From: Salinimicrobium sediminilitoris
GTDB lineage: Bacteria; Bacteroidota; Bacteroidia; Flavobacteriales; Flavobacteriaceae
Assembly: GCF_020866905.1 (NCBI RefSeq)
Contig: NZ_JAIVCC010000009.1
Coordinates: forward strand, 62,001 to 126,000
DNA: 64,000 nt
Direction of reading: 5' to 3'
Below, in pieces: positions 1 through 8,699 of the stretch. A model generated the notes under the pieces. That model saw nothing but the letters and a program-made list of their open reading frames with translations. It did no database searches and had not been told where the DNA came from. The translations under genes were made by a program, and so were the position numbers. Position 1 is the first letter of the stretch. Every line of letters starts with the position of its first letter.

Positions 1-1347
1 AATACCAATGATGATAAGGAACGTGAAGACAAGTACTTTGATGCTATGATTGATAAGTTTGGGGATTTAGATACATTCGAAAAGAGTGTAATTAACCAAT
101 TCAAAAAAAGGGAACACCCTGAAATTCTTATTGTGGTAATGAAATTACTCACGGGATTTGATGCACCCAACAACACGGTTTTATACCTGTGTAGGTCACT
201 TAAAGAGCATACTTTACTTCAAGCTGTAGCCAGAGTAAATAGAGTCTTTCCAGGTAAGGATTATGGGTATATAATCGATTATTACGGGAACCTGGAGAAC
301 CTGGATAATGCATTGACAGCCTATTCTGGATTATCTGATTTCAATGAGGAGGATTTAGAAGGTACTTTAACCAAGATTAGTGATGAGATAAAGAAGCTAC
401 CACAGGCCCACTCTGATTTATGGGACATCTTCCGAAGTCTAAAGGATAAAAATGTTGAAGCTACTGCCTATGAGGAATTGCTTCGACCAGAAGATATTCG
501 TAACAAGTTTTATGAAAGACTTAGTTACTTTTCCAGGTTATTAAAAATGGCACTTTCCTCTTATGATTTTGTAACCAAAACAGATGAATCAAAGATTAAA
601 AAGTATAAGACAGATGCAAATTTCTTTCTTAAGCTACGGGTAGATGTAAAGCGCAGGTATAATGATGAGTTATCCTATCGTGAATTCGAGCCCCAGATTC
701 AAAAGTTAATCAATAAACACATATCTACTGAAGGTGATATTTTAAAAGTTACCGAGCTGGTTAATATTTTTGATAAGGAAGAACGCCAGGCTGAAATTGA
801 AAAGATAACGGGTAAAGCAGCCCAGGCTGACCATATTGCCAGTAGAACAATTAAGGCTATTAATGTTAGGATGCAGGAAGACCCTGTGTACTATAAAAAG
901 CTGGCAGAGTTAATCAAGGACACTATCACAGAATATTATCAAAAGCGAATCACTGAAGCTGAATTTTTAAAACGGACTAAAGACTATGAAGATAAGTTCT
1001 TCAATGGCCGTTCAGATGATGCCCCCGAAGCTATAGCAGGAAATGATGCAGCTATGGCCTTTTACAACTTTAGCAAATCCATTTTTGATAATGGTAAGAA
1101 TGCCTCAGAGGACTTCCATATAGAAGTAAGTCTAGTAACTGACAAGACGGTTAAAGAAAATATCTTCATCAACGATAAAAAGATGATAGAATGGCATAAG
1201 GATGATGATGTGGTGGGTAAAATAAATATAGCCCTGGGGGATGGAGTCTATGAATTACTTCAGAAATACGATATGGATACAAACTGGGATAATATTGATA
1301 ACCTGGTTGAAGAGAATATTAAGGTTGCAATATTGAAATATAAGTAA
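1..1347 (+). CDS. hsdR: Type I restriction enzyme R subunit, C-terminal part (5' truncated by window)
   Basis: The reading frame is open from base 1, so this is the 3' part of a longer gene cut by the window edge. The first 100 residues hold the last SF2 helicase motifs: a motif V-like LLTGFDAP and a motif VI-like LLQAVARVNRVFPGK. A long, mostly helical C-terminal region follows, as in HsdR, where it contacts the methylase core. In the family, HsdR supplies ATP-driven DNA translocation and cleavage; the N-terminal nuclease domain is outside the window. It overlaps the next gene by one base (TAATG), which suggests translational coupling. Whether hsdM and hsdS lie upstream cannot be seen. Confidence 0.88.
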   Translation, partial: NTNDDKEREDKYFDAMIDKFGDLDTFEKSVINQFKKREHPEILIVVMKLLTGFDAPNNTVLYLCRSLKEHTLLQAVARVNRVFPGKDYGYIIDYYGNLENLDNALTAYSGLSDFNEEDLEGTLTKISDEIKKLPQAHSDLWDIFRSLKDKNVEATAYEELLRPEDIRNKFYERLSYFSRLLKMALSSYDFVTKTDESKIKKYKTDANFFLKLRVDVKRRYNDELSYREFEPQIQKLINKHISTEGDILKVTELVNIFDKEERQAEIEKITGKAAQADHIASRTIKAINVRMQEDPVYYKKLAELIKDTITEYYQKRITEAEFLKRTKDYEDKFFNGRSDDAPEAIAGNDAAMAFYNFSKSIFDNGKNASEDFHIEVSLVTDKTVKENIFINDKKMIEWHKDDDVVGKINIALGDGVYELLQKYDMDTNWDNIDNLVEENIKVAILKYK

Positions 1348-2054
1348 TGGTGAAGGATAGAATTCAATATGGGCAATCAATCATTGAGTATGACCTGGAT
1401 TATTCGGAACGGAAAACGTTGGGGATTAAAGTCCATCCCGATAAGACTGTTCAGGTGACCGCACCACTCAACACCACTGAGGAAAATGTAAGAGAAAAGG
1501 TGGTGTCTAAAGCAGCCTGGATTCTTAGGCAACAGGATTTCTTCTTATCGTTTCACCCCCTAACTCCACCACGAAAGTATGTCAGTGGCGAAACGCATTT
1601 GTATCTCGGAAAACAGTATCGATTAAAGATAGTTGAGACGGAAAAAGAGTCAGTCAAGCTCAGTGCAGGGTACATAATCGTTTCACTTAGGGATAAGTTC
1701 AATATAATCCGTGTCAAACGTTTGTTGCGGTCATGGTATAAGACCAAAGCAGATTTACATTTTAACCAGCTATTTAGGGAAAAGCTTCACCTTGCCAAAT
1801 CTTTAACCAAAGAAACACCAATGCTCAAATATCGTTGGATGGAGAAACGCTGGGGAAGTTGTGACCGCAACGGAACTGTCCATTTGAATCTGGAGCTCAT
1901 CAAAGCCCCAAGGGTCTGTATAGAGTATGTAATAATCCACGAAATCTGTCACCTGGCCCACCTTAACCATAGTTCAGCATTTTATGAGTTGCTGGGGAAA
2001 TTATATCCTAACTGGAGGGAAACAAAGGACAGATTGGAGAGGTTGATGGTATGA
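1347..2054 (+). CDS. SprT/YgjP-like zinc metallopeptidase (DUF45/M48 group)
   Basis: A 235-residue protein with the zinc site HEICH near residue 198, inside IEYVIIHEICHLAHLNHSSAFYELL. This is typical of the YgjP family, whose third ligand is a downstream His. The segment before it, KYRWMEKRWGSCDRNGTVHLN, is also a hallmark of the family. Such genes often sit inside type I restriction operons, and here the start codon overlaps the hsdR stop. The role in restriction is not established; processing or turnover of a subunit is only an inference. Its last 140 bases or so are duplicated in decayed form downstream at 2605-2752. Confidence 0.9.
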   Translation: MVKDRIQYGQSIIEYDLDYSERKTLGIKVHPDKTVQVTAPLNTTEENVREKVVSKAAWILRQQDFFLSFHPLTPPRKYVSGETHLYLGKQYRLKIVETEKESVKLSAGYIIVSLRDKFNIIRVKRLLRSWYKTKADLHFNQLFREKLHLAKSLTKETPMLKYRWMEKRWGSCDRNGTVHLNLELIKAPRVCIEYVIIHEICHLAHLNHSSAFYELLGKLYPNWRETKDRLERLMV

Positions 2055-2055
2055 T

Positions 2056-2598
2056 GTGAAAAAATATGCTCTTAAAATGACTAAGAAAAAACATAATTTC
2101 TCAATAGGTGGGCTAAGGAGAAATAATTTCATCCATATAAATTATTTGGGTGATTGCAGAATAATGAAAGTAGATGGGGATGTCCATGTACTCGATTTCG
2201 AAAAAAGAGAATATCGAGTTAAGAAAGAAAGTCTTCAGCCTATAAAAATTACTACTGACTGGTTAAAGAAATTTGGCTTTGAAGTTTATGAGTATAGTCA
2301 CGAGGAAATCTTAGATGGCTACACGGAAGGTTGCAATATATACACCTATGAAATAAGAGACTATTCCTGTCATAAGGGTCAAGATGTGTATTTTTACGTC
2401 CAAATGTTTTGTTATGTTGGGCTTAATGGGACCTTAATGAGAGAAAAGGTTAATACAATTTTCTATTGTATCGGGGGTGATTTATACTTTGAGGAATTTG
2501 ATGAAACAGGTTTTATATCTGAAGATTGTATTCATGATTTACAAAATTTTTTCTTCGATATAATGGGATTTGACCTTGAGATTGGAAGGAACTCATAG
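2056..2598 (+). CDS. Hypothetical protein, small Bacteroidota family
   Basis: A 180-residue soluble protein. The start at 2056 is GTG, one base after the metallopeptidase stop; an in-frame ATG at 2077 is an alternative. The N-terminal third (VDGDVHVLDFEKREYRVKKESLQPIKITTDWLKKFGF) resembles the recurring 'PIxLTxEWLxKFGF' module of small uncharacterised proteins in Bacteroidota mobile regions; this is recalled, not searched. The rest has many aromatic and Cys residues and no motif I recognise. It is flanked by two copies of the metallopeptidase 3' end, so it may have arrived by a local duplication or insertion. The function is unknown. Confidence 0.6.
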   Translation: MKKYALKMTKKKHNFSIGGLRRNNFIHINYLGDCRIMKVDGDVHVLDFEKREYRVKKESLQPIKITTDWLKKFGFEVYEYSHEEILDGYTEGCNIYTYEIRDYSCHKGQDVYFYVQMFCYVGLNGTLMREKVNTIFYCIGGDLYFEEFDETGFISEDCIHDLQNFFFDIMGFDLEIGRNS

Positions 2599-2604
2599 GC
2601 TAAA

Positions 2605-2752
2605 AATTTAGGAGTGTATAAAGAGTACGTCAAACCCCCAGAGACTTGTCACCTTGCCCTAAAATTATAGCTCAGCATTTTACGAACTGCTGGGGCAATT
2701 ATAAACTAACTGGAGGGAAACAAAGGAAAGATTGGAGAGATTGATGGTGTAG
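2605..2752 (+). pseudogene. Decayed duplicate of the metallopeptidase 3' end
   Basis: This segment aligns base by base with the last ~145 bases of the upstream metallopeptidase gene (about 1909-2054). Shared blocks include CAGCATTTTA, GCTGGGG, AACTGGAGGGAAACAAAGGA and GATTGGAGAG, with a stop at the same place (TAG instead of TGA). The copy carries many substitutions, a lost HExxH codon context and an in-frame stop, so it cannot be functional. It is the scar of a tandem duplication or of the insertion of the gene at 2056-2598 with its flank. Confidence 0.85.
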
Positions 2753-2792
2753 AATAAACGAAATCGGAAGCTCAATTAATAAGCTGAAGTTG

Positions 2793-3615
2793 ATGACTGA
2801 AGCAAATAACAAAATAGCTATGGACCAGAATATAATTCCTGTAGAAGCGATTCGAGAGCGTGATATTGACTTAATATTGTTGGAAGAATTGGCAACTGAA
2901 CCTACTTTTTGTAGATGGTTTGTTGAACGATTAGAACTACCACCTCTCTCTGAAACAGATGGAGCTTGGAGGAGTATTTCAGATTTCGGAGTAGGGGAGA
3001 CAGACGTTTTATTTTCATATTTTTCAGGTAATCAGAAAATTATGGTTCTCATCGAGAACAAACTTGATGCAGATTTCCAAGAGGAGCAATTCAATCGGTA
3101 TTTACAACGTGCAGATGAGTATAAGAACAGAGGTGCCTGTTCCGAAGGACATGTAGTATTGATAGCTCCGAAAAATTACTGTGAAAACCAAAATGATTTT
3201 AATTCCTACATCACTTATGAGGAGATTTCCCAGCGTTTAGAATCTACGAGTTCGCAGCGGGGAATCTTTAGAAGTCAACTACTAAAGATTGCTATTGAGA
3301 AGATGCGCAGGGGCTATCAACCTGTCAACTCGGAGCCTGTTCAGAAGTTTTGGATTGACTATTGGAGCTTTAGAAAAAACCTTTAGCGGTATTGATGATG
3401 CCCGAAAGAACGAAATAAAGATTGAGCTGCCAAAGGAGGTTAAGTTGGTTCAGCATTCAAAGACATTCTCACTTAGAATATTTACGGGCACAATTGACCG
3501 CAAAGATGATTTCAAAAACCAAGTTGAAGTTGTAGACTATGGACTGCAAGCGATGACTGAATTGGCAAAATGGATATTGGACAACCTTTACCTTTTCAAA
3601 CCAACAAATGATTAG
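2793..3615 (+). pseudogene. PD-(D/E)XK nuclease-like protein, frameshifted
   Basis: Two frames read on as one protein of about 274 residues. The N-terminal frame (to the stop at 3384-3386) contains a PD-(D/E)XK-like core: ETDVLFSYFSGNQKIMVLIENKLDADF, in which the ENK is the likely (D/E)xK, followed by QFNRYLQRADEY. The continuation (DARKNEIKIELPKEVKLVQHS...) is in the next frame. Removing one A from the A6 run at 3374-3379 restores a single frame through YWSFRKTFSGIDDARKNE. Translation could start at ATG 2793 (a TTG precedes it). The 3' end overlaps the next gene by 8 bases. The shift could be a mutation, a sequencing error or slippage. Target DNA and pathway are unknown; the restriction and abortive-infection neighbours suggest defence. 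Confidence 0.7.
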
Positions 3616-4369
3616 AATTGCAACCTGGAATATTGACCGTGCGAAATCACCTGCACCCATACGAAAGAAGATAGCAATGATAGCACCAGACATTCTGGTG
3701 TTGACCGAAGCTTCCAACCATATTGACCTTGGTCCTGAATATGGTTGTTTGAAGTCTTTAGAATTTGAAAGGTATGAGGGTCACCCTTGGATAACCATTT
3801 GGACCAAATGGAGAATATTGAAGTTGATACCAACCGTTGATTCTTTTCGAACAGCATGTTGTCTCGTTGATTCACCCATAGGACCCATCATCGTCTACGG
3901 CACCATTATTCCATACCACATGGCGGGTGTTAGCGGCAACAGATATCCCGAAACTGGAAAGCGGGCATGGCAAATGCATAATGAAGACATATTGATTCAA
4001 AGTCGTGACTGGGAAAAGATTAGAAGCCTCTTTCCCGATACTCCGATGATAATAGCTGGGGATTTTAATCAAACCAGAGACGGCAATGGGAGAGGCTACG
4101 GAACTTTAGAAGGAAGAAGGACTCTTTCATTGGAACTCTTGAGGAATAACCTTGTTTGCATGACGGAGTTAGATTTTGCAGCAATAGGTCACATTAACCA
4201 GCACCCTAAAACGGCAAAGACACGCAGGAATATTGACCATATATGTGTGACTACCGATTTATCTTCTAAATATAAAATTGAGGCGGGTGCTTGGGACAGT
4301 TTTACTCCTGAAGGTAAGTTGATGTCGGACCACAATGGGGTGTACATTGATATTACCGTTTTAAATTAA
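3608..4369 (+). CDS. Endonuclease/exonuclease/phosphatase (EEP) family protein
   Basis: A 253-residue protein with the EEP motifs in order: N-terminal IRIATWNIDRA (the usual catalytic Asn), LVLTEAS (metal-binding Glu), IIAGDFNQTRDG (catalytic Asp and Asn) and C-terminal RRNIDHICV plus SDHNGVYI (catalytic Asp-His). All catalytic positions look intact. The family hydrolyses phosphodiesters in nucleic acids or lipids; the substrate here is unknown. It begins inside the end of the frameshifted nuclease gene, so the two were probably one operon. There is no signal peptide, so it is likely cytoplasmic. Confidence 0.85.
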   Translation: MIRIATWNIDRAKSPAPIRKKIAMIAPDILVLTEASNHIDLGPEYGCLKSLEFERYEGHPWITIWTKWRILKLIPTVDSFRTACCLVDSPIGPIIVYGTIIPYHMAGVSGNRYPETGKRAWQMHNEDILIQSRDWEKIRSLFPDTPMIIAGDFNQTRDGNGRGYGTLEGRRTLSLELLRNNLVCMTELDFAAIGHINQHPKTAKTRRNIDHICVTTDLSSKYKIEAGAWDSFTPEGKLMSDHNGVYIDITVLN

Positions 4370-4479
4370 AAGTAAGCTCTTTCCGATAAAAGTTTTTCGG
4401 AGGAGGTTAGGATGGGTTGAGAGATTTTCAATAAAGAGATGAGCAAAAGTATATTTTGTGCTGGTTATGACGCAAATAT

Positions 4480-5535
4480 CTAATGTCTGTCCTCCAAAAT
4501 TCCAATTAAATTTACCAGAGAAATTGTAGCGGAAGAACAAATGGTAGCATCCTTTAAATTAGCTGTCCGTTTGTGGGTTAGTTCATTAGCCAAGGCGTTT
4601 GAAGCTCTTGCATATTTTCTCAAATTTTCATTTGCCCTACCTCCAAGTTCAACAGCAATATATGCATCCAGCATCCTCTTGGAATCTGTCTTACTGGCTT
4701 TTACTCCATCAATAGTTGGATGCTTTTCCTCCTCATATACTGCCTGTGCAATCGAAATTATTGTTTCTCTGCAAAGCAGTCCCACTGTCTGGAATTGTTC
4801 TTCGGTGGAGGCTTGTCTAAGCCGCATCTTGATTTCTTTGACAGTTCTGTCAATTCGTTCCCAGCCAGTTAAGCTAACCGAAACGGTTAACAGCTCAGGT
4901 TGTTCACTTTCTTGAAGTGCTTTTAATAGACTTCCGTACATTTCTCCAATAAAAGCACGTCTATTTTTATACTGTGGCATTTCTCCTGAACTCCATCTTG
5001 CATACCACTGCCACAAATCATTGAATGGATTTGGATTTTCAAAAGTAAGGCGTTTTAAAGCTTTGTCTACTAAAGCAAAACGCTGTTGAAATTCATCATT
5101 AACATCTTGAATCCTTTGGCCACCAGTAGAAACTGAAATCATAGTATCTTTTAGGTAATTTACTTCTGAAATTAGTTGGTCCTTCGTAAATAGGTCTACG
5201 ATTCTGTCCCATTCAATTCTCGGAATTGATTTGGGAATAATATAAACTTGCCCGACATGAATGTTTTCGTAAATTCTCAGAACCAGAGCTGCCTTCTCCT
5301 TTATTTTGGCTTCAATTTCAGCTTGTTTATCTTGTACCTTCACAAATCTTTCAACGGAAATCTTAATATAGATTGAGTAATAGGTAATTCCGCCATTCCA
5401 GTTGTCATAATCAGTTGGTTCTGATGTGACCTCCGAATTTCTTAAAAGCTCAACAAGTTCAGCTTCTTTGTCAGCATCGAACAATTCTGTTACGGTTGAA
5501 ATTGTTCTCCTTAACTCGTTTTTATTATCAAGCAC
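4480..5535 (-). CDS. Abortive-infection-like protein with conserved C-terminal helical domain
   Basis: A 351-residue protein with a GTG start. The N-terminal part (about 1-110), with a GGITYYSIYIKI strand and an EIEAKIKEKAALVLRIYE helix, looks like a module of predicted phage-defence proteins. The C-terminal ~110 residues (LLCRETIISIAQAVYEEEKHP...SKTDSKRMLDAYIAVELGG...ASNALANELTHKRTAN) match the all-helical C-terminal domain seen in annotated abortive-infection proteins; this is from memory and was not searched. The Asn/His/Lys-Arg cluster in ANELTHKRTA is a possible HEPN-like active site. It lies 62 bases downstream of the HEPN gene at 5598-6266 on the same strand, which suggests a two-gene unit. 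Confidence 0.6.
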   Translation of the reverse strand: MLDNKNELRRTISTVTELFDADKEAELVELLRNSEVTSEPTDYDNWNGGITYYSIYIKISVERFVKVQDKQAEIEAKIKEKAALVLRIYENIHVGQVYIIPKSIPRIEWDRIVDLFTKDQLISEVNYLKDTMISVSTGGQRIQDVNDEFQQRFALVDKALKRLTFENPNPFNDLWQWYARWSSGEMPQYKNRRAFIGEMYGSLLKALQESEQPELLTVSVSLTGWERIDRTVKEIKMRLRQASTEEQFQTVGLLCRETIISIAQAVYEEEKHPTIDGVKASKTDSKRMLDAYIAVELGGRANENLRKYARASNALANELTHKRTANLKDATICSSATISLVNLIGILEDRH

Positions 5536-5597
5536 GATTATACAATTTGCTTTTGTTTATTCTTTTAGGTTTTTGGTCAACCTTCTTATTATAACTG

Positions 5598-6266
5598 CTA
5601 ATTGTACTTGGCAACAAAATTTAAAACGTAGTCGTACATTAAGTTCACCTGAGATTTATCATATTCATTGTAGTGACCATGGGCAGCTTTGTTCCTTAAA
5701 TCAAGGTGAGCTGTTACAGTTTTTTGTTCCAATTTATTATACACTTCAGCTTTTGCCAATTCATTATTTAACCTGTCAGCGTTTACTGGAAATTCTTTTC
5801 CGCTTTCAGTAAGTTTTTTAATCGGTAATTTATGAAGTTCTGATAGTTGTCTTAGTTTTTCCTCTAACACACTTCCTAACATTACCGCAGATGCATCTTT
5901 GTAATCATTTTTCAGTAGATGTTCAGCCATTTCGAGGAAATCAGAAAATATTTCTGCTGAGACTATTGATTTTATTGAATTTAACCAACCATTTTCAATC
6001 TCCGCCTTAATGTTGTCCAATATTTCTATTCCACTTCGGACACTTGTTTCATAGTGATATTTTGTTGCATTTTGGAATCCAACATAATAAGGATGTTTGT
6101 CTCCGTACAAATCTAAAATAAAAGAAAGTCCACTTGTACTAAATCCTCGGCTTTCCGCCATCTTCAGCGTCACCCCTTCCATTGGGGAAGCCTGACCTGT
6201 TGCTAAAGCGGCTTCCGCCTTGTCGAAGATGTAATTTAGTCTAGTAAGGAGTACTGTTTTTGTCAT
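5598..6266 (-). CDS. HEPN-like domain protein with RX4H motif
   Basis: A 222-residue helical protein. Residues 105-145 (FSDFLEMAEHLLKNDYKDASAVMLGSVLEEKLRQL) and 191-196 (RNKAAH) form the pattern of HEPN/DUF4145-like proteins, in which Arg-X4-His builds a metal-independent ribonuclease site between two helices. An aromatic YDYVLNFV helix ends the protein. It starts with ATG and is the first gene of the minus-strand pair with the abortive-infection-like gene. Target RNA, partner and regulation are unknown. A toxin or defence nuclease role is an inference from the motif and the island context; a housekeeping HEPN role is possible. Confidence 0.6.
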   Translation of the reverse strand: MTKTVLLTRLNYIFDKAEAALATGQASPMEGVTLKMAESRGFSTSGLSFILDLYGDKHPYYVGFQNATKYHYETSVRSGIEILDNIKAEIENGWLNSIKSIVSAEIFSDFLEMAEHLLKNDYKDASAVMLGSVLEEKLRQLSELHKLPIKKLTESGKEFPVNADRLNNELAKAEVYNKLEQKTVTAHLDLRNKAAHGHYNEYDKSQVNLMYDYVLNFVAKYN

Positions 6267-6671
6267 TGTAGGAGTTCAATTTATAAAACATCATGTGCAA
6301 ATGTAATTATATTCTGCTGCACTAGAATTTAACTTTTTACTCAAAAGAAGGAGTTCAGTTTAATAAAAGACCCAAATGGGGCGTTCAATTGCGCTTTTGT
6401 TCCAGTTTAGGTTAGAACCATGTTCAGAGTAGTACAACATCTTATGCGTTATTGTTTTGCTGCCATAAGAATGTCCCAAAATAACCATCCAAAGGTATCA
6501 TAGTAAGAAAAAATAACACTTTCTGCAGTCAACAGCTTAAACGAAGGTTCTACAACTCTGTTTTCAATAAATTTATCGAAAACTTTAAGAGTTTTAAGGA
6601 TTTGATTAACAGGTTTTTATATATTTAAATCCCTACAGAACAAAATCAAATATTAATTTAAATTTTTTATT
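6267..6671. other. 405-base intergenic region, no gene seen
   Basis: This divergent spacer lies between the HEPN gene and the lipoprotein gene. It contains an imperfect repeat, GGAGTTCAATTTATAAAA (about 6271-6288) and GGAGTTCAGTTTAATAAAA (about 6350-6367), with a third, shorter GCGTTCAATT near 6381. The repeats lie just upstream of the HEPN start and could be regulatory. I see no coding frame, tRNA or clear hairpin. Confidence 0.5.
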
Positions 6672-7664
6672 ATGAAAAAATTCTCTTTGTTTTTAGTTTT
6701 GGTAGGTCTGGTTACACTTAACAGTTGCGAACCCGAAAATTTGCCTGAGGAGTCTGAACTAAATTTAGAAAAATCCTTAGTGACCTCCACGGGGGAAATA
6801 GAGGTTGAGGAAGATTTATCGCTTTTCTGTTCAGAAGTTTCTGCCATGGATTTTTCGCTTGGAAAAATTGATACACCGATAGAAAAAGTTACGTTTTCTT
6901 CTGAGGGTTCAGGTTATGCCACTGTTGGAACAGTAGCTGATTGGCTCGTATGCGAAGGAGCGACACAAAGTATTGGTACATCAGACAATTCTGGCCTAGT
7001 ACTAAATTTTGAGGAAGAACTAGTTTATTTTGATATCAGCATGCTTGGCGCTAACTCATATGTGGATGAAATAAAATTAGAGTTTTTCTCTGGTGCGGAT
7101 GCTTCTGGTACTTCACTAGGCACTTTAATCCGTTCTGTTGATTTTGGCTTGGGATTTTGTGAGTCATTTATTTCTGACTTAAATGGAGTAAAATCAATAG
7201 TCATAAGTAGTACTGGTGCTTTTGGTGATAACTTCGCTAGAGTAGCGAGATTAAAATTCTGTTCAAATCCAGATTCGGACGGGGATGGTGTAAATGACAA
7301 TGGGGATAATTGTCCATTAATTTCAAATCCAGACCAAGAAGATTTTGATGGTGATGGCATGGGTGATGTCTGCGACCCAGATATTGATAATGATAATGTT
7401 TTAAATGATGATGATAAAAGCCAAGCTTCGAACCTAGAAAGGACTATTGTCTTAAACGGGTGTGATTCTGGCGTGGCAAATTTAGAAGTTTCGGATGGCA
7501 CCTTCATGTCAGATTTAGTTGACGAACTCGAAAGTGGAACCTATAAAAATCTTGGACAAGAAATAAAGTCATATAATGAACTGGTGAATGCATGGGTTCA
7601 AGCAGGAATAATAACAGCAAGCCATAAAGTTCAATTGTTAAATTGCATTCAGTCAACTAATTAA
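6672..7664 (+). CDS. Lipoprotein with thrombospondin type-3 calcium-binding repeats
   Basis: A 330-residue protein with a lipoprotein signal peptide: MKKFSLFLVLVGLVTLNSC, with the acylated Cys at residue 19. Acidic residues (EPENLPEES) follow the Cys, a pattern seen in exported Bacteroidota lipoproteins. A beta-rich middle (about 60-195) has FSSEGSGYATVG and a jelly-roll-like layout. Residues 199-245 hold Asp-rich repeats (DSDGDGVNDNGDNCP...DFDGDGMGDVCDPDIDNDN) of the TSP3/OmpA-linker type that bind calcium. A helical C-terminus follows. It is likely outer-membrane anchored. The ligand is unknown. A strong terminator follows at 7718. Confidence 0.8.
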   Translation: MKKFSLFLVLVGLVTLNSCEPENLPEESELNLEKSLVTSTGEIEVEEDLSLFCSEVSAMDFSLGKIDTPIEKVTFSSEGSGYATVGTVADWLVCEGATQSIGTSDNSGLVLNFEEELVYFDISMLGANSYVDEIKLEFFSGADASGTSLGTLIRSVDFGLGFCESFISDLNGVKSIVISSTGAFGDNFARVARLKFCSNPDSDGDGVNDNGDNCPLISNPDQEDFDGDGMGDVCDPDIDNDNVLNDDDKSQASNLERTIVLNGCDSGVANLEVSDGTFMSDLVDELESGTYKNLGQEIKSYNELVNAWVQAGIITASHKVQLLNCIQSTN

Positions 7665-7717
7665 AAAGCTCAAGAGTTCTCAATCTCTTTTTTAATAATA
7701 AAAAGCAGATTCAATTG

Positions 7718-7749
7718 AAAAGTGCAGGTTAAAAGCTTGCACTTTTTTT
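7718..7749 (+). terminator. Intrinsic terminator after lipoprotein gene
   Basis: The perfect 9-bp stem AAAAGTGCA / TGCACTTTT has an 11-base loop and runs into seven T's. It ends the lipoprotein transcript. Confidence 0.85.
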
Positions 7750-8010
7750 ATGTAACTCACTATTAGAGGGTATTAGAGTAATTAATAATTCTCACCAGTA
7801 TTACTTAGTCTGATATCTGTTGGCTATCAATTAAAGACTGTAGGACAACGAAATATCGATTTTTTTAATAGTGTAACGTTTTAGTTTTAGACTGTAATTA
7901 TTTTTTACTTCATTTCCTCCCTCTGTCAATCCACTGTTTATGTTAATATTGATTTAATTTAATTTAGAGTCTAAAAATAAATCACGAAATTGAATTTAAA
8001 TTTAGAAAAT
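7750..8010. other. Spacer before the serine recombinase gene
   Basis: AT-rich spacer with no coding frame. It has a short direct repeat TATTAGAG (twice near 7760) and two partial copies of TTTAGACTGTA/TTAAAGACTGTA. A recombinase target site (res) would be expected near such a gene, but no clear set of paired sites can be defined by eye. Confidence 0.35.
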
Positions 8011-8652
8011 ATGAACTTCTTTTTCTACTCCAGGATTTCCACAGTTGGCCAAAATGATGAAAGGCAAAAAATCAACTTTCAAAAATTTCCTGGCTATTTG
8101 CCTAAAAATCATTTTACGGATAAAATTCAAGGGAATGTTCCTTTTCTGGAACGTCCCGAAGCTGGAAAGCTGTTCGACCACCTCACTTCCAAAAATATGA
8201 GTAGTAAAGAAATTACGGTAGTGATAGACAGCATTGACCGTTTGGGCCGAAACTTAATTGACATTTTGGATACTATAAAACGATTTACGGATAATGGTAT
8301 TAATGTTCAATCGCTTAAGGAGGGCTTTCAAACGCTAATCAACGGTAGAGAAAATCCCATAGCACAAGTTGTTGTGGCAGTGATGGGGTCAATTGCACAA
8401 ATGGAAAGAAATAGAATAAGGGAGCGAACCCAGGAGGGGATTAAAATTGCAAAGGCCAAAGGAAAATTTAAGGGCCGCAAGCTTGGTTCGTATCAATCGG
8501 ATGTTCGTCTATTAGAAAGACATCCTGTAGTGGTACAGAAAATAAAGAAAGGGTTATCTTATCGAGAAATTGCAGACATCACGGGGAAAAGTACAGCAAC
8601 AGTTGCCAAGGTAAAAAAGGCGTTAGTTAAAAGGCAAGTGCTGGTTTCTTGA
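8011..8652 (+). CDS. Serine recombinase (resolvase/invertase family)
   Basis: A 213-residue protein counted from ATG 8011; an upstream TTG at 7990 would add seven poorly conserved residues. The N-terminal resolvase domain has YSRIST near residue 6 (catalytic Ser10), VVIDSIDRLGRNLIDIL, and QMERNRIRERTQEGIKIAKAKGKFKGRK, the helix E and arm region. The C-terminal SYREIADITGKSTATVAKVKKAL is the DNA-binding helix-turn-helix. The size fits small resolvases/invertases rather than large serine integrases. It may resolve or invert DNA of the island; the site is not identified. It stands alone with no transposase beside it. Confidence 0.88.
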   Translation: MNFFFYSRISTVGQNDERQKINFQKFPGYLPKNHFTDKIQGNVPFLERPEAGKLFDHLTSKNMSSKEITVVIDSIDRLGRNLIDILDTIKRFTDNGINVQSLKEGFQTLINGRENPIAQVVVAVMGSIAQMERNRIRERTQEGIKIAKAKGKFKGRKLGSYQSDVRLLERHPVVVQKIKKGLSYREIADITGKSTATVAKVKKALVKRQVLVS

Positions 8653-8699
8653 CACTCGAAATATTTTAGGACTCTTAATTCTTTTAGCTAATAATAAGT

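Noticed and set aside
8011-8652. Serine recombinase as a transposon with ends
   Set aside because: No terminal inverted repeats or transposase were found around it; it stands as a lone resolvase/invertase gene.
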